From positions 62,001 to 126,000 of the forward strand of contig NZ_UEYQ01000006.1 of NCBI RefSeq assembly GCF_900492205.1: 64,000 bases of DNA, written 5' to 3'. Positions 26,442 to 35,029 of this stretch are shown piece by piece (the stretch's first letter is position 1; each line of letters begins with the position of its first letter). The translations under genes were made by a program, and so were the position numbers. The DNA comes from Ciceribacter sp. T2.26MG-112.2. Lineage in GTDB: Bacteria; Pseudomonadota; Alphaproteobacteria; Rhizobiales; Rhizobiaceae. The notes under the pieces were generated by a model. It had not been told where the DNA came from and ran no database searches. It saw only the letters and a program-made list of their open reading frames with translations.

Positions 26442-27761
26442 ATGGCTGATGCCCTTAAAATTGGCATTGCGGGGCTCGGTACCGTCGGTGCCTCGCTCGT
26501 CCGTATCCTCCAACAGCGCAGCAACGAACTGGCCGTGTCCTGCGGCCGCGCCATCCAGATCATGGCGGTGTCGGCGCGCGATCGCAGCAAGGATCGCGGC
26601 GTTGACCTGAGCGGCATCACCTGGTTCGACGATCCGGTCGAGATGGCGGAAAAGGGCGATATCGACGTCTTCGTCGAACTGGTCGGCGGCGCCGAGGGCA
26701 CGGCAGACCAGTCGGTTCGCAAAGCCCTTGCGCGCGGGCTTCACGTGGTGACCGCCAACAAGGCGCTTCTCGCCCGCCACGGCGTGGAACTCGCCAAGCT
26801 TGCCGAGGACAAGGGCCTGCTGCTGAACTACGAAGCGGCGGTCGCCGGCGGCATTCCGGTCATCAAGGCGATGCGCGAGAGCCTGACGGGCAGCCATTTC
26901 TCCCGCGTCTACGGCATCATGAACGGCACCTGCAATTACATCCTGACCCGGATGGAGAAGGAAGGCCTGACCTTCGAGGCCTGCCTCAAGGAAGCCCAGC
27001 GTCTCGGTTATGCCGAAGCCGATCCGACCTTCGACATCGAGGGCAATGATACCGCGCACAAGCTGTCGATCCTGACCACGCTCGCCTTCGGCAGCCAGAT
27101 TTCCGCCGACGACATCTACCTCGAAGGCATCAGCAACATCTCGATCGACGACATTCACGCTGCCCGCGATCTCGGCTTCCGCATCAAGCTGCTCGGCGTC
27201 GCGCAGCGCACCGAGACCGGCATCGAGCAGCGCGTGCACCCGACCATGGTGCCGTTCGATTCGGTGATCGCCCAGGTCGACGGGGTGACCAATGCCGTGG
27301 CGCTCGAATCCGACATTCTCGGCGAACTGCTGATGGTCGGACCCGGCGCCGGCGGCAATGCCACGGCGTCTGCCGTGCTCGGCGACATTACCGACATTGC
27401 CAAGAGCCGTCCGGGCATGCAGCAGGTTCCCGTGCTCGGCCGCCCGGCCCATCTGCTCGAGCCCTATCGCCAGGCACAGATGCGCAGCCACGAGGGCGGC
27501 TATTTCATTCGCCTGACGGTGGTCGATCGCACCGGCGTCTTCGCCAGCATCGCGACCAAGATGGCCGACAACAATATTTCACTGGAATCGATCGTCCAGC
27601 GGTCGGAACATGCCGCGGCCGATGCGCCGGTGACCATCATCCTCGTCACCCACGCGACGATGGAAGATGCCGTGCGCAAGGCCGTCAGCGCCATCAAGGG
27701 CGAGGGCTATCTCGTCGGTGAACCGCAGGTCATCCGCATCGAGCGTCCGAAGACGGCCTGA
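26442..27761 (+). CDS. hom: Homoserine dehydrogenase
   Basis: Reduces aspartate semialdehyde to homoserine, the branch point to threonine and methionine (439 aa). The N-terminal NAD(P) motif is GIAGLGTVGASLVRIL. The catalytic-domain segments VTANKALLARHG, YEAAVAGGIPVIKAM, GIMNGTCNYILTRM and GYAEADPTFDIEGNDTAHKL are conserved. A C-terminal ACT domain (about 350-425, IRLTVVDRTGVFASIATKM) implies feedback regulation by threonine. It lies downstream of alaC. Confidence 0.97.
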   Translation: MADALKIGIAGLGTVGASLVRILQQRSNELAVSCGRAIQIMAVSARDRSKDRGVDLSGITWFDDPVEMAEKGDIDVFVELVGGAEGTADQSVRKALARGLHVVTANKALLARHGVELAKLAEDKGLLLNYEAAVAGGIPVIKAMRESLTGSHFSRVYGIMNGTCNYILTRMEKEGLTFEACLKEAQRLGYAEADPTFDIEGNDTAHKLSILTTLAFGSQISADDIYLEGISNISIDDIHAARDLGFRIKLLGVAQRTETGIEQRVHPTMVPFDSVIAQVDGVTNAVALESDILGELLMVGPGAGGNATASAVLGDITDIAKSRPGMQQVPVLGRPAHLLEPYRQAQMRSHEGGYFIRLTVVDRTGVFASIATKMADNNISLESIVQRSEHAAADAPVTIILVTHATMEDAVRKAVSAIKGEGYLVGEPQVIRIERPKTA

Positions 27762-27775
27762 TCTGACGCTTTTCG

Positions 27776-27799
27776 GTGCCGGCTACGATGCCGGCACCG
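27776..27799 (+). terminator. Hairpin after hom
   Basis: Perfect 9-bp stem GGTGCCGGC (27776-27784) and GCCGGCACC (27791-27799), loop TACGAT, 14 bases past the hom stop. There is no T run after it, so it is either a weak terminator or an mRNA 3'-end stabiliser. Confidence 0.55.
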
Positions 27800-27919
27800 C
27801 CGCGCCGGCCATTCATGGCATCTCTCTCCACCCATTTTTTCCCGAACGAGCCACTCGCATCTTGTGCGAGAGGTGGTTACGTTATTGCATCGGTGGAATC
27901 GGGTTCGGGGAGGAGCTTG

Positions 27920-28090
27920 ATGATCCCAGTGGAAGAACGTGATTTGGGGCACGGCGCGGGCAGGGCGAGCCATGATCGCTGGGGCGTGGATGACGAGGAA
28001 TACGAGGGTGCGCGCAACTGGGCCGTCATACTTCTCTATGTTCCTTTGATGACCGTGCCTTTTCTCGCCGTCGCCTGGTTCCTTGCGTGA
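27920..28090 (+). CDS. Small single-pass membrane protein
   Basis: A 56-aa protein: a charged N-terminal half (MIPVEERDLGHGAGRASHDR) and one hydrophobic C-terminal helix (WAVILLYVPLMTVPFLAVAW). It has a strong ribosome site, GGGGAGGAG, just before the start, with ATG 27920 or the adjacent TTG 27917 as initiator. No family recognised. It sits alone between hom and recJ, where several related genomes carry glpX, so it may be lineage-specific. Confidence 0.6.
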   Translation: MIPVEERDLGHGAGRASHDRWGVDDEEYEGARNWAVILLYVPLMTVPFLAVAWFLA

Positions 28091-28211
28091 ATGCCCGGTC
28101 TTGGTCAGGCTTGTCCGATTACCTGTGCCTTGACGTCCACAAGTGCCATAGCGTGACGCCTGCCTCAGGCAGGGCTGGTCATTTGCCTGCGGACCTGTAG
28201 AAAGGGGGCAG

Positions 28212-30035
28212 ATGCAATGGACCGCAGACAGCATGGAAGAACCCGTAGATCCCGTCCCGCGCGCATTTCTTGGCGTTGATCGCTCGGTCTCCGGGCAACG
28301 CTGGGTGTCGCGCCTGGACCAGGCCGGGCAGAACCGGGCTCTGGCGATGAGCCAGCTTCACGGCATGCCAGAGCTTGTGGCGCGGGTGCTGGCCGGACGG
28401 GGCGTCGCAGTCGACGACGCGCCTGCCTTTCTCGAACCTTCCATCCGTAGCCTGATGCCCGACCCCTACCGGCTGACGGATTGCGAGGCGGCGGCCGAAC
28501 GGCTGGTCGAAGCGATCCGCCGCGGCGAACGCGTGGCGATCTTCGGTGACTACGACGTCGACGGTGCGGCGTCCTCCGCATTGCTTTGGCGTTTTCTGAA
28601 CCATTTCGGCATCGATTCGGAAATCTACATTCCCGACCGCATATTCGAGGGCTATGGACCGAACCCGGCGGCGATCGGCCAGTTGATCGATCGTGGCGCC
28701 CGACTGATCGTCACGGTCGACTGCGGCTCGACCAGCCTCGAGGCGCTGGCGGTGGCGAAGGAACGCGGCATCGACGTCGTCGTGATCGACCATCACCAGA
28801 TGGGGCACGAAATGCCGCCTTGTCTCGCCCTGGTCAATCCGAACCGCGAGGACGATCTGTCGGGGCAGGGGCATCTCTGTGCCGCCGGCGTGGTCTTCCT
28901 TGTCCTTGTCGCCACCCTGCGCGTGCTGCGCCAGAATGGCCATCCGCAGGCCCGCTCGCTCGATCTTCTGGTCTGGCTCGACCTGGTGGCACTGGCGACG
29001 GTGTGTGACGTCGTGCCGTTGAAGGGACTGAACCGTGCCTATGTCACCAAGGGTCTGATCGCGGCGCGCCACCAGAACAATGCCGGCCTTGCCGCGCTTC
29101 TGCGCGTCGCCGGCATAGGCGGGCCGGTCACGCCCTATCATTTCGGCTTTCTCGTCGGCCCGCGCATCAATGCCGGCGGGCGCATCGGCGACGCAGCACT
29201 CGGCAGCCGGCTGCTGACGCTGGACGATGCCGGCGAGGCTGAAGAGATCGCCCATAAACTCGACGAACTGAATCGCGAGCGTCAGGCGATGGAGCAGGTC
29301 ATGCTGGCCGAAGCCGAGGCCGAGGCACTCGCCGAGTATGGCGACGGCCAGACGGCCTCCGTCATCGTCACCGCGCGTGACAACTGGCATCCGGGAATCG
29401 TCGGCCTGCTCGCCGCCCGGCTGAAGGAAAGGTTCAAGCGCCCGGCCTTCGCAATCGCCTTCGACCTCAACGGCAAGGGCGCCGGCTCCGGCCGCTCGAT
29501 CAACGGTTTCGACATCGGCCGTATGGTGCGGGCCGCAGTCGATTCGGGGCTTCTGGTGAAGGGTGGGGGCCACGCCATGGCGGCGGGTCTCACCGTCGAG
29601 CGGGCCAATCTCGGGCGTCTGCGGGCCTTCTTCGATGAAGCCTCCGCCGAACAGGTGGGGGCGCTTGCCGCCAACCAGACGCTGAAGATCGACGGCGCGC
29701 TCGGCGCCTCGGGCGCGACCATTGCGCTGATCGATCAGTTGGAGGCGGCCGGCCCCTTCGGCTCCGGCCATCCGCAACCGATCTTTGCCGTGCCTGCCCA
29801 TCGCCTGCGCGATGCCCGGCCGGTCGGAACGACCCATGTGAAGGTGACGCTCGAGGCGGCCGACGGCACCCGGCTGGAAGGTATTGCCTTTCGCGCCGCC
29901 GAGACGGCGCTCGGCGACTTCCTGCTCAACGGCCGAGGCACGCAGGTCCATGTCGCGGGTACGCTCAGCGCCGATCACTGGCAGGGAACGCGCCGCGTGC
30001 AGATGCGTGTGCTCGACGCAGCCAAGGCGTTCTGA
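28212..30035 (+). CDS. recJ: Single-stranded-DNA-specific exonuclease RecJ
   Basis: 5'-3' exonuclease for recombinational and mismatch repair (607 aa). DHH phosphoesterase motifs are visible: IFGDYDVDGAASSAL, TVDCGSTS, the name-giving VVIDHHQMG, and CAAGVVFLV. The DHHA1 part has GRINAGGR-like PRINAGGRIGDA and SGRSINGFDIG, then KGGGHAMAAGLTVE. The C-terminal OB-like domain follows. The start ATG at 28212 gives a normal length; ATG 28233 is an alternative. It is followed by two minus-strand tRNA-Glu genes. Confidence 0.96.
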   Translation: MQWTADSMEEPVDPVPRAFLGVDRSVSGQRWVSRLDQAGQNRALAMSQLHGMPELVARVLAGRGVAVDDAPAFLEPSIRSLMPDPYRLTDCEAAAERLVEAIRRGERVAIFGDYDVDGAASSALLWRFLNHFGIDSEIYIPDRIFEGYGPNPAAIGQLIDRGARLIVTVDCGSTSLEALAVAKERGIDVVVIDHHQMGHEMPPCLALVNPNREDDLSGQGHLCAAGVVFLVLVATLRVLRQNGHPQARSLDLLVWLDLVALATVCDVVPLKGLNRAYVTKGLIAARHQNNAGLAALLRVAGIGGPVTPYHFGFLVGPRINAGGRIGDAALGSRLLTLDDAGEAEEIAHKLDELNRERQAMEQVMLAEAEAEALAEYGDGQTASVIVTARDNWHPGIVGLLAARLKERFKRPAFAIAFDLNGKGAGSGRSINGFDIGRMVRAAVDSGLLVKGGGHAMAAGLTVERANLGRLRAFFDEASAEQVGALAANQTLKIDGALGASGATIALIDQLEAAGPFGSGHPQPIFAVPAHRLRDARPVGTTHVKVTLEAADGTRLEGIAFRAAETALGDFLLNGRGTQVHVAGTLSADHWQGTRRVQMRVLDAAKAF

Positions 30036-30070
30036 CCTAACGGAATGATGTGGGATAACGTAAGGTGAAG

Positions 30071-30145
30071 TGGCACGCCCTAGGGGAGTCGAACCCCTCT
30101 TCCCAGAATGAAAATCTGGTGTCCTAACCGATAGACGAAGGGCGC
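30071..30145 (-). tRNA. tRNA-Glu (UUC), copy 1
   Basis: A 75-nt tRNA on the minus strand. Acceptor GCGCCCT pairs with AGGGCGT. The anticodon loop TTTTCAT between CCAGA and TCTGG gives UUC. The T arm is AGGGG-TTCGACT-CCCCT and CCA is encoded. It is identical to the copy at 30338-30412 over the whole mature sequence. Confidence 0.96.
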
Positions 30146-30165
30146 CTGCGCTTCGTGGTGGCGCC

Positions 30166-30194
30166 CTTATAGTCAGGGCCCGGAAAAGCCGCAA
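30166..30194 (-). promoter_or_regulatory. Promoter of tRNA-Glu copy 1
   Basis: On the minus strand, TTGCGG (30194-30189), exactly 17 bases, then TATAAG (30171-30166). Both hexamers and the spacing are the same as at copy 2, while the spacer sequence differs. Confidence 0.75.
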
Positions 30195-30337
30195 GCGGAA
30201 TCTTGCTGTTTTTCCATTCCAATTTTGAAAAAGATTGGCCTGTGGAAAACCATCGAGCGACCGGAAAAGGCGCGGGACGACACGCCGGAAGCGACGCTCA
30301 TATTCTTGCATTTGGGGGGAGAAATAGTACGGAGGAG

Positions 30338-30412
30338 TGGCACGCCCTAGGGGAGTCGAACCCCTCTTCCCAGAATGAAAATCTGGTGTCCTAACCGATA
30401 GACGAAGGGCGC
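30338..30412 (-). tRNA. tRNA-Glu (UUC), copy 2
   Basis: A second 75-nt tRNA-Glu gene identical to the first, with the same orientation and 192 bases between them. The 5' flank (a GGCGCC...TATAAG-type segment) is also conserved, so the duplicated unit included the promoter. Confidence 0.96.
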
Positions 30413-30429
30413 GTGCGCTCCGTGGCGCC

Positions 30430-30458
30430 CTTATAGTCAGGTGATTTTATTCCCGCAA
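30430..30458 (-). promoter_or_regulatory. Promoter of tRNA-Glu copy 2
   Basis: On the minus strand, TTGCGG (30458-30453), 17 bases, then TATAAG (30435-30430). Same hexamers as copy 1. The flanking TGACTATAAGGGCGCC is shared by both copies. Confidence 0.75.
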
Positions 30459-30659
30459 GCGCCAATTTCTGTTTTTTGCAAAAAATGTGACAGAGCCCTT
30501 TTCGAGGCGCGGTGAAACGCGATTGGACAACGAAACCAGCCACTTGGAGAATGTCTCGCAAAGCCTGCCATCCTCGTGCAGGGCTGACGGGGCCGCAGCC
30601 GCCCCTCAGTTGGCCAACACGTAAGTCGGTCAGGCAAGGAACGGTGCGGTGCGGATTGC

Positions 30660-31472
30660 CTAGTCCTTCTTCTGGCCGATCATCGCCTTGAGCGATGTCA
30701 GCCACGTGCGCTTCTTCGGCTGCTCGGGCTCCGCGTCCACTGCCGTAGCTTCCGCTGCCTCGGCGGCTTGCTGTTCGTTTTCGACGACCGGCTGTACGGC
30801 CGAGGCGGGATTGTCGTAGACCGGCAGTTCCCCCGCCGCATAGACCGGCGGCTCGCCCGAGGATGCTGCCGGTAGGGCGGCTTCCTCGATGACGGCCGGC
30901 CGGGGCTGGCGCAATTCGGCACTGAACAGGCTCTTGCTCATCGGATTGACCTGGCGCGTCGGAAGCTCGGACGGAACGACGATGCTGGTCGAGGTGCCGC
31001 GGCCGCTTTCGGCAAGCGCCATGGCCTGGGTGTCGGCCGGTGTGGTTGCTGGCGTATTTGCGGGTGGGGCTCCGAGCGATTCCTCGGCCACAACCGGTGC
31101 CGGAGAGAAGAGACTGTTGCGGCTGGCATTGACGCTGGTCGCCTGCATGGTCAGTTCGCCGAGATCGCTGGGCGTCGGGGAGGGAGCATAGGCGGCAAGC
31201 GAGCCGTCACCAGACGAAACAGGCGAGTCTACCTGCCGGTTGCTCGACCCGGCGGCGCTCGCCACCAGCGGATCGGTGTAGACCCCGGTTGCCTTCTTGG
31301 CCGGTGCGGGCTTGGTCGGGGTGTTGCCTGCCGCTTCCATGGGGATTGCATCGCCCTGGGCCGCGCTATCCTGCGCCGTGGTCTGGCAGGAGGCGAGCAT
31401 GAGGGCGGCGATCGCCGGAGCGGCGACGCGGGCGAACAGGCGGCCGCTGATGAATGGGATGTTGCGCGACAC
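30660..31472 (-). CDS. Hypothetical lipoprotein, low complexity
   Basis: Predicted lipoprotein (270 aa) starting at GTG 31472, with an AGAGG ribosome site upstream. Its signal is SRNIPFISGRLFARVAAPAI then AALMLASC (lipobox L-A-S-C). The rest is Ala/Pro/Ser/Glu-rich and largely disordered-looking, with a basic C-terminus (KKRTWLTSLKAMIGQKKD). The family is not recognised. A longer frame open to 31574 lacks a ribosome site. It lies downstream of gloA on the same strand, separated by 142 bases. Confidence 0.7.
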   Translation of the reverse strand: MSRNIPFISGRLFARVAAPAIAALMLASCQTTAQDSAAQGDAIPMEAAGNTPTKPAPAKKATGVYTDPLVASAAGSSNRQVDSPVSSGDGSLAAYAPSPTPSDLGELTMQATSVNASRNSLFSPAPVVAEESLGAPPANTPATTPADTQAMALAESGRGTSTSIVVPSELPTRQVNPMSKSLFSAELRQPRPAVIEEAALPAASSGEPPVYAAGELPVYDNPASAVQPVVENEQQAAEAAEATAVDAEPEQPKKRTWLTSLKAMIGQKKD

Positions 31473-31614
31473 TGGCGGACCTCTGCACACGATAGGGATG
31501 ACGCACGCAATCCCGGGCCGGTGCCGGGTCGCGCTTTTCGTCCGCCGGATGCCGGCGGACTCTCGGTGCTTCAATGTCTAGCGCCTCAATCTTGCGCGAA
31601 GCGGGAAGAGGGGC

Positions 31615-32055
31615 TTACCAGGCGCCGGTGTTCGGCATGGAAAGCCACGGCTCGGCCGGGGCGAGGCTTTCGCCTTTCTGCAGGATCTCGATGGAGATCC
31701 CGTCCGGTGAGCGGACGAACGCCATGTGTCCGTCGCGCGGTGGCCGGTTGATGATCACGCCATGGTCCACCAGTTTCTGGCAGATGGCATAGATGTCATC
31801 GACCTCATAGGCGAGATGGCCGAAATTGCGGCCACCGGCATAGTCTTCCGTATCCCAGTTGTAGGTGAGCTCCAGGCAGGGCGCCATTTCGCCGCGCGCC
31901 CGGTCGAGGTCGTCGCGGGCAGCGAGAAAGACCAGGGTGAAACGGCCCTTTTCGCTGTCCATCCGGCGAAATTCTGTCAGGCCGAAAATGTTGCAGTAGA
32001 AGTCGAGCGAGGCGTCGAGATCTTTGACGCGAACCATGGTGTGAAGATAACGCAT
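31615..32055 (-). CDS. gloA: Glyoxalase I (lactoylglutathione lyase)
   Basis: VOC-superfamily metalloenzyme (146 aa) that detoxifies methylglyoxal as its glutathione adduct. It has the family opening [20 protein letters not shown] and the metal ligands: His in LHTMVRV, Glu in LELTYNW, His in [10 protein letters not shown], and the C-terminal Glu in [11 protein letters not shown]. GloA blocks [18 protein letters not shown] and FVRSPDG are conserved. It is divergent from the cold-shock gene. Confidence 0.94.
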   Translation of the reverse strand: MRYLHTMVRVKDLDASLDFYCNIFGLTEFRRMDSEKGRFTLVFLAARDDLDRARGEMAPCLELTYNWDTEDYAGGRNFGHLAYEVDDIYAICQKLVDHGVIINRPPRDGHMAFVRSPDGISIEILQKGESLAPAEPWLSMPNTGAW

Positions 32056-32239
32056 GAAGGTCCTCCTGAGAATGGCAGGGATATGGAGCAGGCAACAGTT
32101 TCGAGCAAGCCTGCAAGGGCAAAAAGCATTTGGGTATATGTCAAACTAGGACTTGCGTAGATCCATTGCTCGAATGTTAATCTTAACTTCAAGAATCAAT
32201 TAACTCTGCAATGTGACGCGTTTCGAGGGGCTTTGGGAA

Positions 32240-32818
32240 ATGGCGGACAGGATTACACCGAAAGGGCTCGCTGGGTTCGAGGACCTGTCCAGCGAAGCCG
32301 TCGACCTTATGGAGATCACCGGTGTCGTCAAGTGGTTCGACGTCGCCAAGGGTTTCGGCTTCATCGTGCCCGACAACGGCATGCAGGACGTGCTGCTGCA
32401 CGTGACCTGCCTGAGGCGTGACGGCTATCAGACCATTCTCGAAGGCACGCGCATCGTCGCGCTCGTTCAGAAGCGCGATCGCGGCTACCAGACCTTCCGC
32501 ATTCTCTCGATGGACCAGTCGACCGCGGTGCATCCCTCGATGCTCCCGCCGGTGCGCACCCATGTGCAGGTGACGGCGACCAGCGGCCTGGAGCGGGCGC
32601 TGGTCAAATGGTTCAACCGCACCAAGGGTTTTGGCTTCCTGACGCGCGGCGAGGGCACCGAGGACATTTTCGTCCACATGGAAACGCTGCGCCGCTTCGG
32701 CCTGACCGAGCTTCGTCCGGGACAGACCGTTCTGGTGCGCTTCGGACCGGGCGACAAGGGCCTGATGGCCGCCGAGATCCACCCCGACAATCCGGGCCCC
32801 TCGGTCCTGGCGCATTGA
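32240..32818 (+). CDS. Double cold-shock-domain protein
   Basis: A 192-aa RNA/DNA-binding protein with two tandem cold-shock domains. Domain 1 has [17 protein letters not shown] and DVLLHVTCL. Domain 2 has [17 protein letters not shown] and [10 protein letters not shown], so the RNP1 (KGFGF) and RNP2 motifs occur in both. The linker between them is about 30 residues. Tandem-CSD proteins are typical of Rhizobiales; they probably act as RNA chaperones. ATG 32240 was chosen over 32213. The upstream region is AT-rich (several TTAA), a likely promoter. The DUF192 gene follows after 11 bases. Confidence 0.93.
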   Translation: MADRITPKGLAGFEDLSSEAVDLMEITGVVKWFDVAKGFGFIVPDNGMQDVLLHVTCLRRDGYQTILEGTRIVALVQKRDRGYQTFRILSMDQSTAVHPSMLPPVRTHVQVTATSGLERALVKWFNRTKGFGFLTRGEGTEDIFVHMETLRRFGLTELRPGQTVLVRFGPGDKGLMAAEIHPDNPGPSVLAH

Positions 32819-32829
32819 GGTCTCGGGCG

Positions 32830-33303
32830 ATGAGGGAAATGATCAAAAGCGCTTTCGTGGCGCTTTTTTTGTGGGCGCTCGCCGGGCCGGCCGCAGCCCA
32901 GGCGCCGCATTTCGACCGGTCCATGCTGACGATCCGCACGGTCGAGGGCAAGGAGATCGCGCTTGACGTCGAATGGGCGATCACAGCCGACCAGCGCGCC
33001 CACGGCCTGATGTTCCGTGAAGAACTGGGTGACCACCAGGGCATGATCTTCGATTTCGGCACGACGCGCGACGTGATGATGTGGATGCGGAACACGCCAC
33101 TGTCGCTTGACATGGTCTTTATCGATGAGAGCGGTCTGGTGAAGCGCATCGCCAGCCGGACCACGCCGTTCTCCGAGACGATCATCCCGTCGGGGGCGCC
33201 GGTGCGGTATGTGCTCGAGATCCGCGGGGGGCAGGCCACAGCGCTCGGCATAGCCGAGGGCGCGATTGTCGAGCTGCGTCCTCCGGGCGGCCCGTCCGAC
33301 TGA
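32830..33303 (+). CDS. DUF192 family secreted protein
   Basis: A 157-aa protein with a cleavable signal (MIKSAFVALFLWALAGPAAA, cut near AQA) and one DUF192 domain, placing it in the periplasm. Family hallmarks: ALDVEWAITADQRAHGLMFR, MIFDFGT, MMWMRNTPLSLDMVFID, and VLEIRGGQATALGI. The function of DUF192 is not defined. It lies 11 bases downstream of the double-CSD gene, an adjacency that recurs in Rhizobiales, so they form a probable operon. Confidence 0.92.
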   Translation: MREMIKSAFVALFLWALAGPAAAQAPHFDRSMLTIRTVEGKEIALDVEWAITADQRAHGLMFREELGDHQGMIFDFGTTRDVMMWMRNTPLSLDMVFIDESGLVKRIASRTTPFSETIIPSGAPVRYVLEIRGGQATALGIAEGAIVELRPPGGPSD

Positions 33304-33396
33304 TGGCGCCGGGGCGAATTCGACGCCGGCCTGGAAAGCGCCTTTTTGCTGTTGCGGCTCACGGGTGAACCGTGTATTCCGCTCCCATTGCTAAGA

Positions 33397-33473
<77 letters not shown>

Positions 33474-33669
33474 TTGCAAGCGGTGCCGATGTCCCAATCC
33501 GGCACAGCAAACCTCCCAATTTTATCGCCACTGAACTGTCATCGACATCGCCTGTCCGCACCGGGCCAGGCTTCGACTGACTGCGTCCGCGCCCGTTCGC
33601 ACCCGCGGTTTCCGGAACCGATCGCCTTCCCGTCGCGTTCCTCCTTGATCCAACAGGGAGGATAGAACC

Positions 33670-33993
33670 ATGACAAAACTCACAACCATGGTCGCTGCCG
33701 TCGGCATGGCGGCCTTTGTGGCGGGTCCGGGAATCGCGGCTTGCCCCGAAGTGACGGGCTCCGTCGACGGCACGGCCGCGGCGGGCATCTCGAAGGACGG
33801 AACCCATGTTCCCCTCGAGGGCTCGACCGATACCCAGGCTGGCGCCTCCGGCGGCGTGCAGAAGGATGGCAACACCATGCCGCTGGCAACCGACAAGGAT
33901 CTCGCGACCTCCAACCAGGACGTCGCCGCCCAGCAGCAGGGCGAAGAAACGGCGGCCGCGTCGGCGGCGGACAAGGACAAGTGCACCGACTAG
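33670..33993 (+). CDS. Small secreted protein, hypothetical
   Basis: A 107-aa protein with a signal peptide (MTKLTTMVAAVGMAAFVAGP, predicted cleavage after GIA). The mature part is Gly/Thr/Asp/Ala-rich and contains two similar units: GISKDGTHVPLEGSTDTQAG and GVQKDGNTMPLATDKDLATS. It has one cysteine near the new N-terminus and one near the C-terminus, possibly a disulfide. A good GGGAGG ribosome site precedes the ATG. No named family recognised; periplasmic or exported. Confidence 0.75.
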   Translation: MTKLTTMVAAVGMAAFVAGPGIAACPEVTGSVDGTAAAGISKDGTHVPLEGSTDTQAGASGGVQKDGNTMPLATDKDLATSNQDVAAQQQGEETAAASAADKDKCTD

Positions 33994-34336
33994 CCGGGTA
34001 TGGACCCGATCGCACTGGCCGCGGCTGGATTGCCGTGGGGTGGCTGAATGCGTCGAGAGGATCGCCGTCTCCATGGCCCCGGTCGCATTCACAGAGCGCT
34101 TCGCCGGCAAGGCGCGGCGCTCTTGTTCTTTGCGCCGGCTGGCTGGAGGTTCCGCTTGAAAATGATCGCAATCGTCGCTACGACGGGAACGGTCATCCGG
34201 CATTGCGCCGGAGCTTCTGAAGCCGGTTGTCAACGGCTTGGAAACAGGATTTCGCCGCGGCGTTCTGCCGTGGCTGGTACCAGGAACCAGACGGGGCAGG
34301 GTAACGCCTGGCCGTCACTTTGGAGTTGGATGCGAC
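33994..34336. other. 343-base gap upstream of the NDUFS4-like gene
   Basis: No gene supported. It contains two small hairpin-forming segments: GCCG-N8-CGGC near 34212, and CTGG...CCAG within CTGCC...GGCAG near 34266-34300. They lie just before the NDUFS4-like gene and could be part of its leader. A TTGAAA-N17-TACGAC pair near 34155 is a weak promoter candidate. Confidence 0.4.
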
Positions 34337-34642
34337 ATGTCTGCAAAGATCTACCGCCCGGCAAAGACCGCGATGCAGTCCGGCAAGGCGAAGACGCAAG
34401 TGTGGAGCCTCGAATTCGACCAGGCCATTCCGAAGAAGATCGATCCGATGATGGGCTACACGACCTCGGCCGACACCCGTCAGCAGCTGAAGCTGTTGTT
34501 CGAGACGCAGGAACAGGCCGAGGCCTATGCCAAGCGCGAAGGTATCGACTATCGCGTCATCCCGCCGAAGGAAGCCAAGCGCCAGGTCGTCTCCTACACC
34601 GACAATTTCAAGTACAGCCGCCTGCAGCCCTGGACGCACTGA
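34337..34642 (+). CDS. NADH dehydrogenase accessory subunit, NDUFS4-like
   Basis: A 101-aa protein of the ETC complex I subunit family (bacterial NDUFS4, the 18-kDa subunit). The family pattern is clear: MSAKIYRPAKTAMQSGKAKT, WSLEFDQAIPKKIDPMMGYT, and the C-terminal DNFKYSRLQPWTH. It binds the peripheral arm of respiratory complex I in alphaproteobacteria and mitochondria. It is a single gene, away from the nuo operon, directly followed by tRNA-Arg. Confidence 0.93.
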   Translation: MSAKIYRPAKTAMQSGKAKTQVWSLEFDQAIPKKIDPMMGYTTSADTRQQLKLLFETQEQAEAYAKREGIDYRVIPPKEAKRQVVSYTDNFKYSRLQPWTH

Positions 34643-34708
34643 CCATCGCTCGCGTCGGACCGCTCCGGCCCGGCAAACCTCGCCCGTCGATTGGTCCTTC
34701 ATCGACAA

Positions 34709-34785
<77 letters not shown>

Positions 34786-34803
34786 AACCTTACATTGTCC
34801 ATT

Positions 34804-34843
34804 CCTGACACATAGGTAACATCGCGTACCTAAGACATGGGTG
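34804..34843. mobile_element. Transposon-end-like remnant downstream of tRNA-Arg
   Basis: Two near-identical 15-mers in direct orientation: CCTGACACATAGGTA (34804-34818) and CCTAAGACATGGGTG (34829-34843). Read on the minus strand the segment resembles the ends of IS481-family elements (a TGTCACCCATGTC then TTAGGTA pattern). No transposase or second end is present, so it would be a solo end or scar. Confidence 0.4.
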
Positions 34844-35029
34844 ACAACCCCGTGCCGAAAGGGTCGCCGTCGTCGGTCAGGCGCAAGACCCACTGGCATT
34901 TCCATGGTCAAATCGGCTATCGCTGCGGGTGCATGATTCGGCGCGGCTCGGCTGGTCCGCTCGCGCCGTCATGCGGCTGGCGGTGATCCCATTTGAGGTG
35001 ATCGGCAGCCGTCGACGCGAGGGTTTTTC

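Noticed and set aside
28179-30311. A 710-codon minus-strand frame opposite recJ that runs through tRNA-Glu copy 1
   Set aside because: It crosses a tRNA gene and its translation has no domain; recJ motifs on the other strand are complete.
33994-34336. Small genes in the gap before the NDUFS4-like gene
   Set aside because: Open frames here are short, arginine/proline-rich on all strands and lack ribosome sites or conserved patterns.
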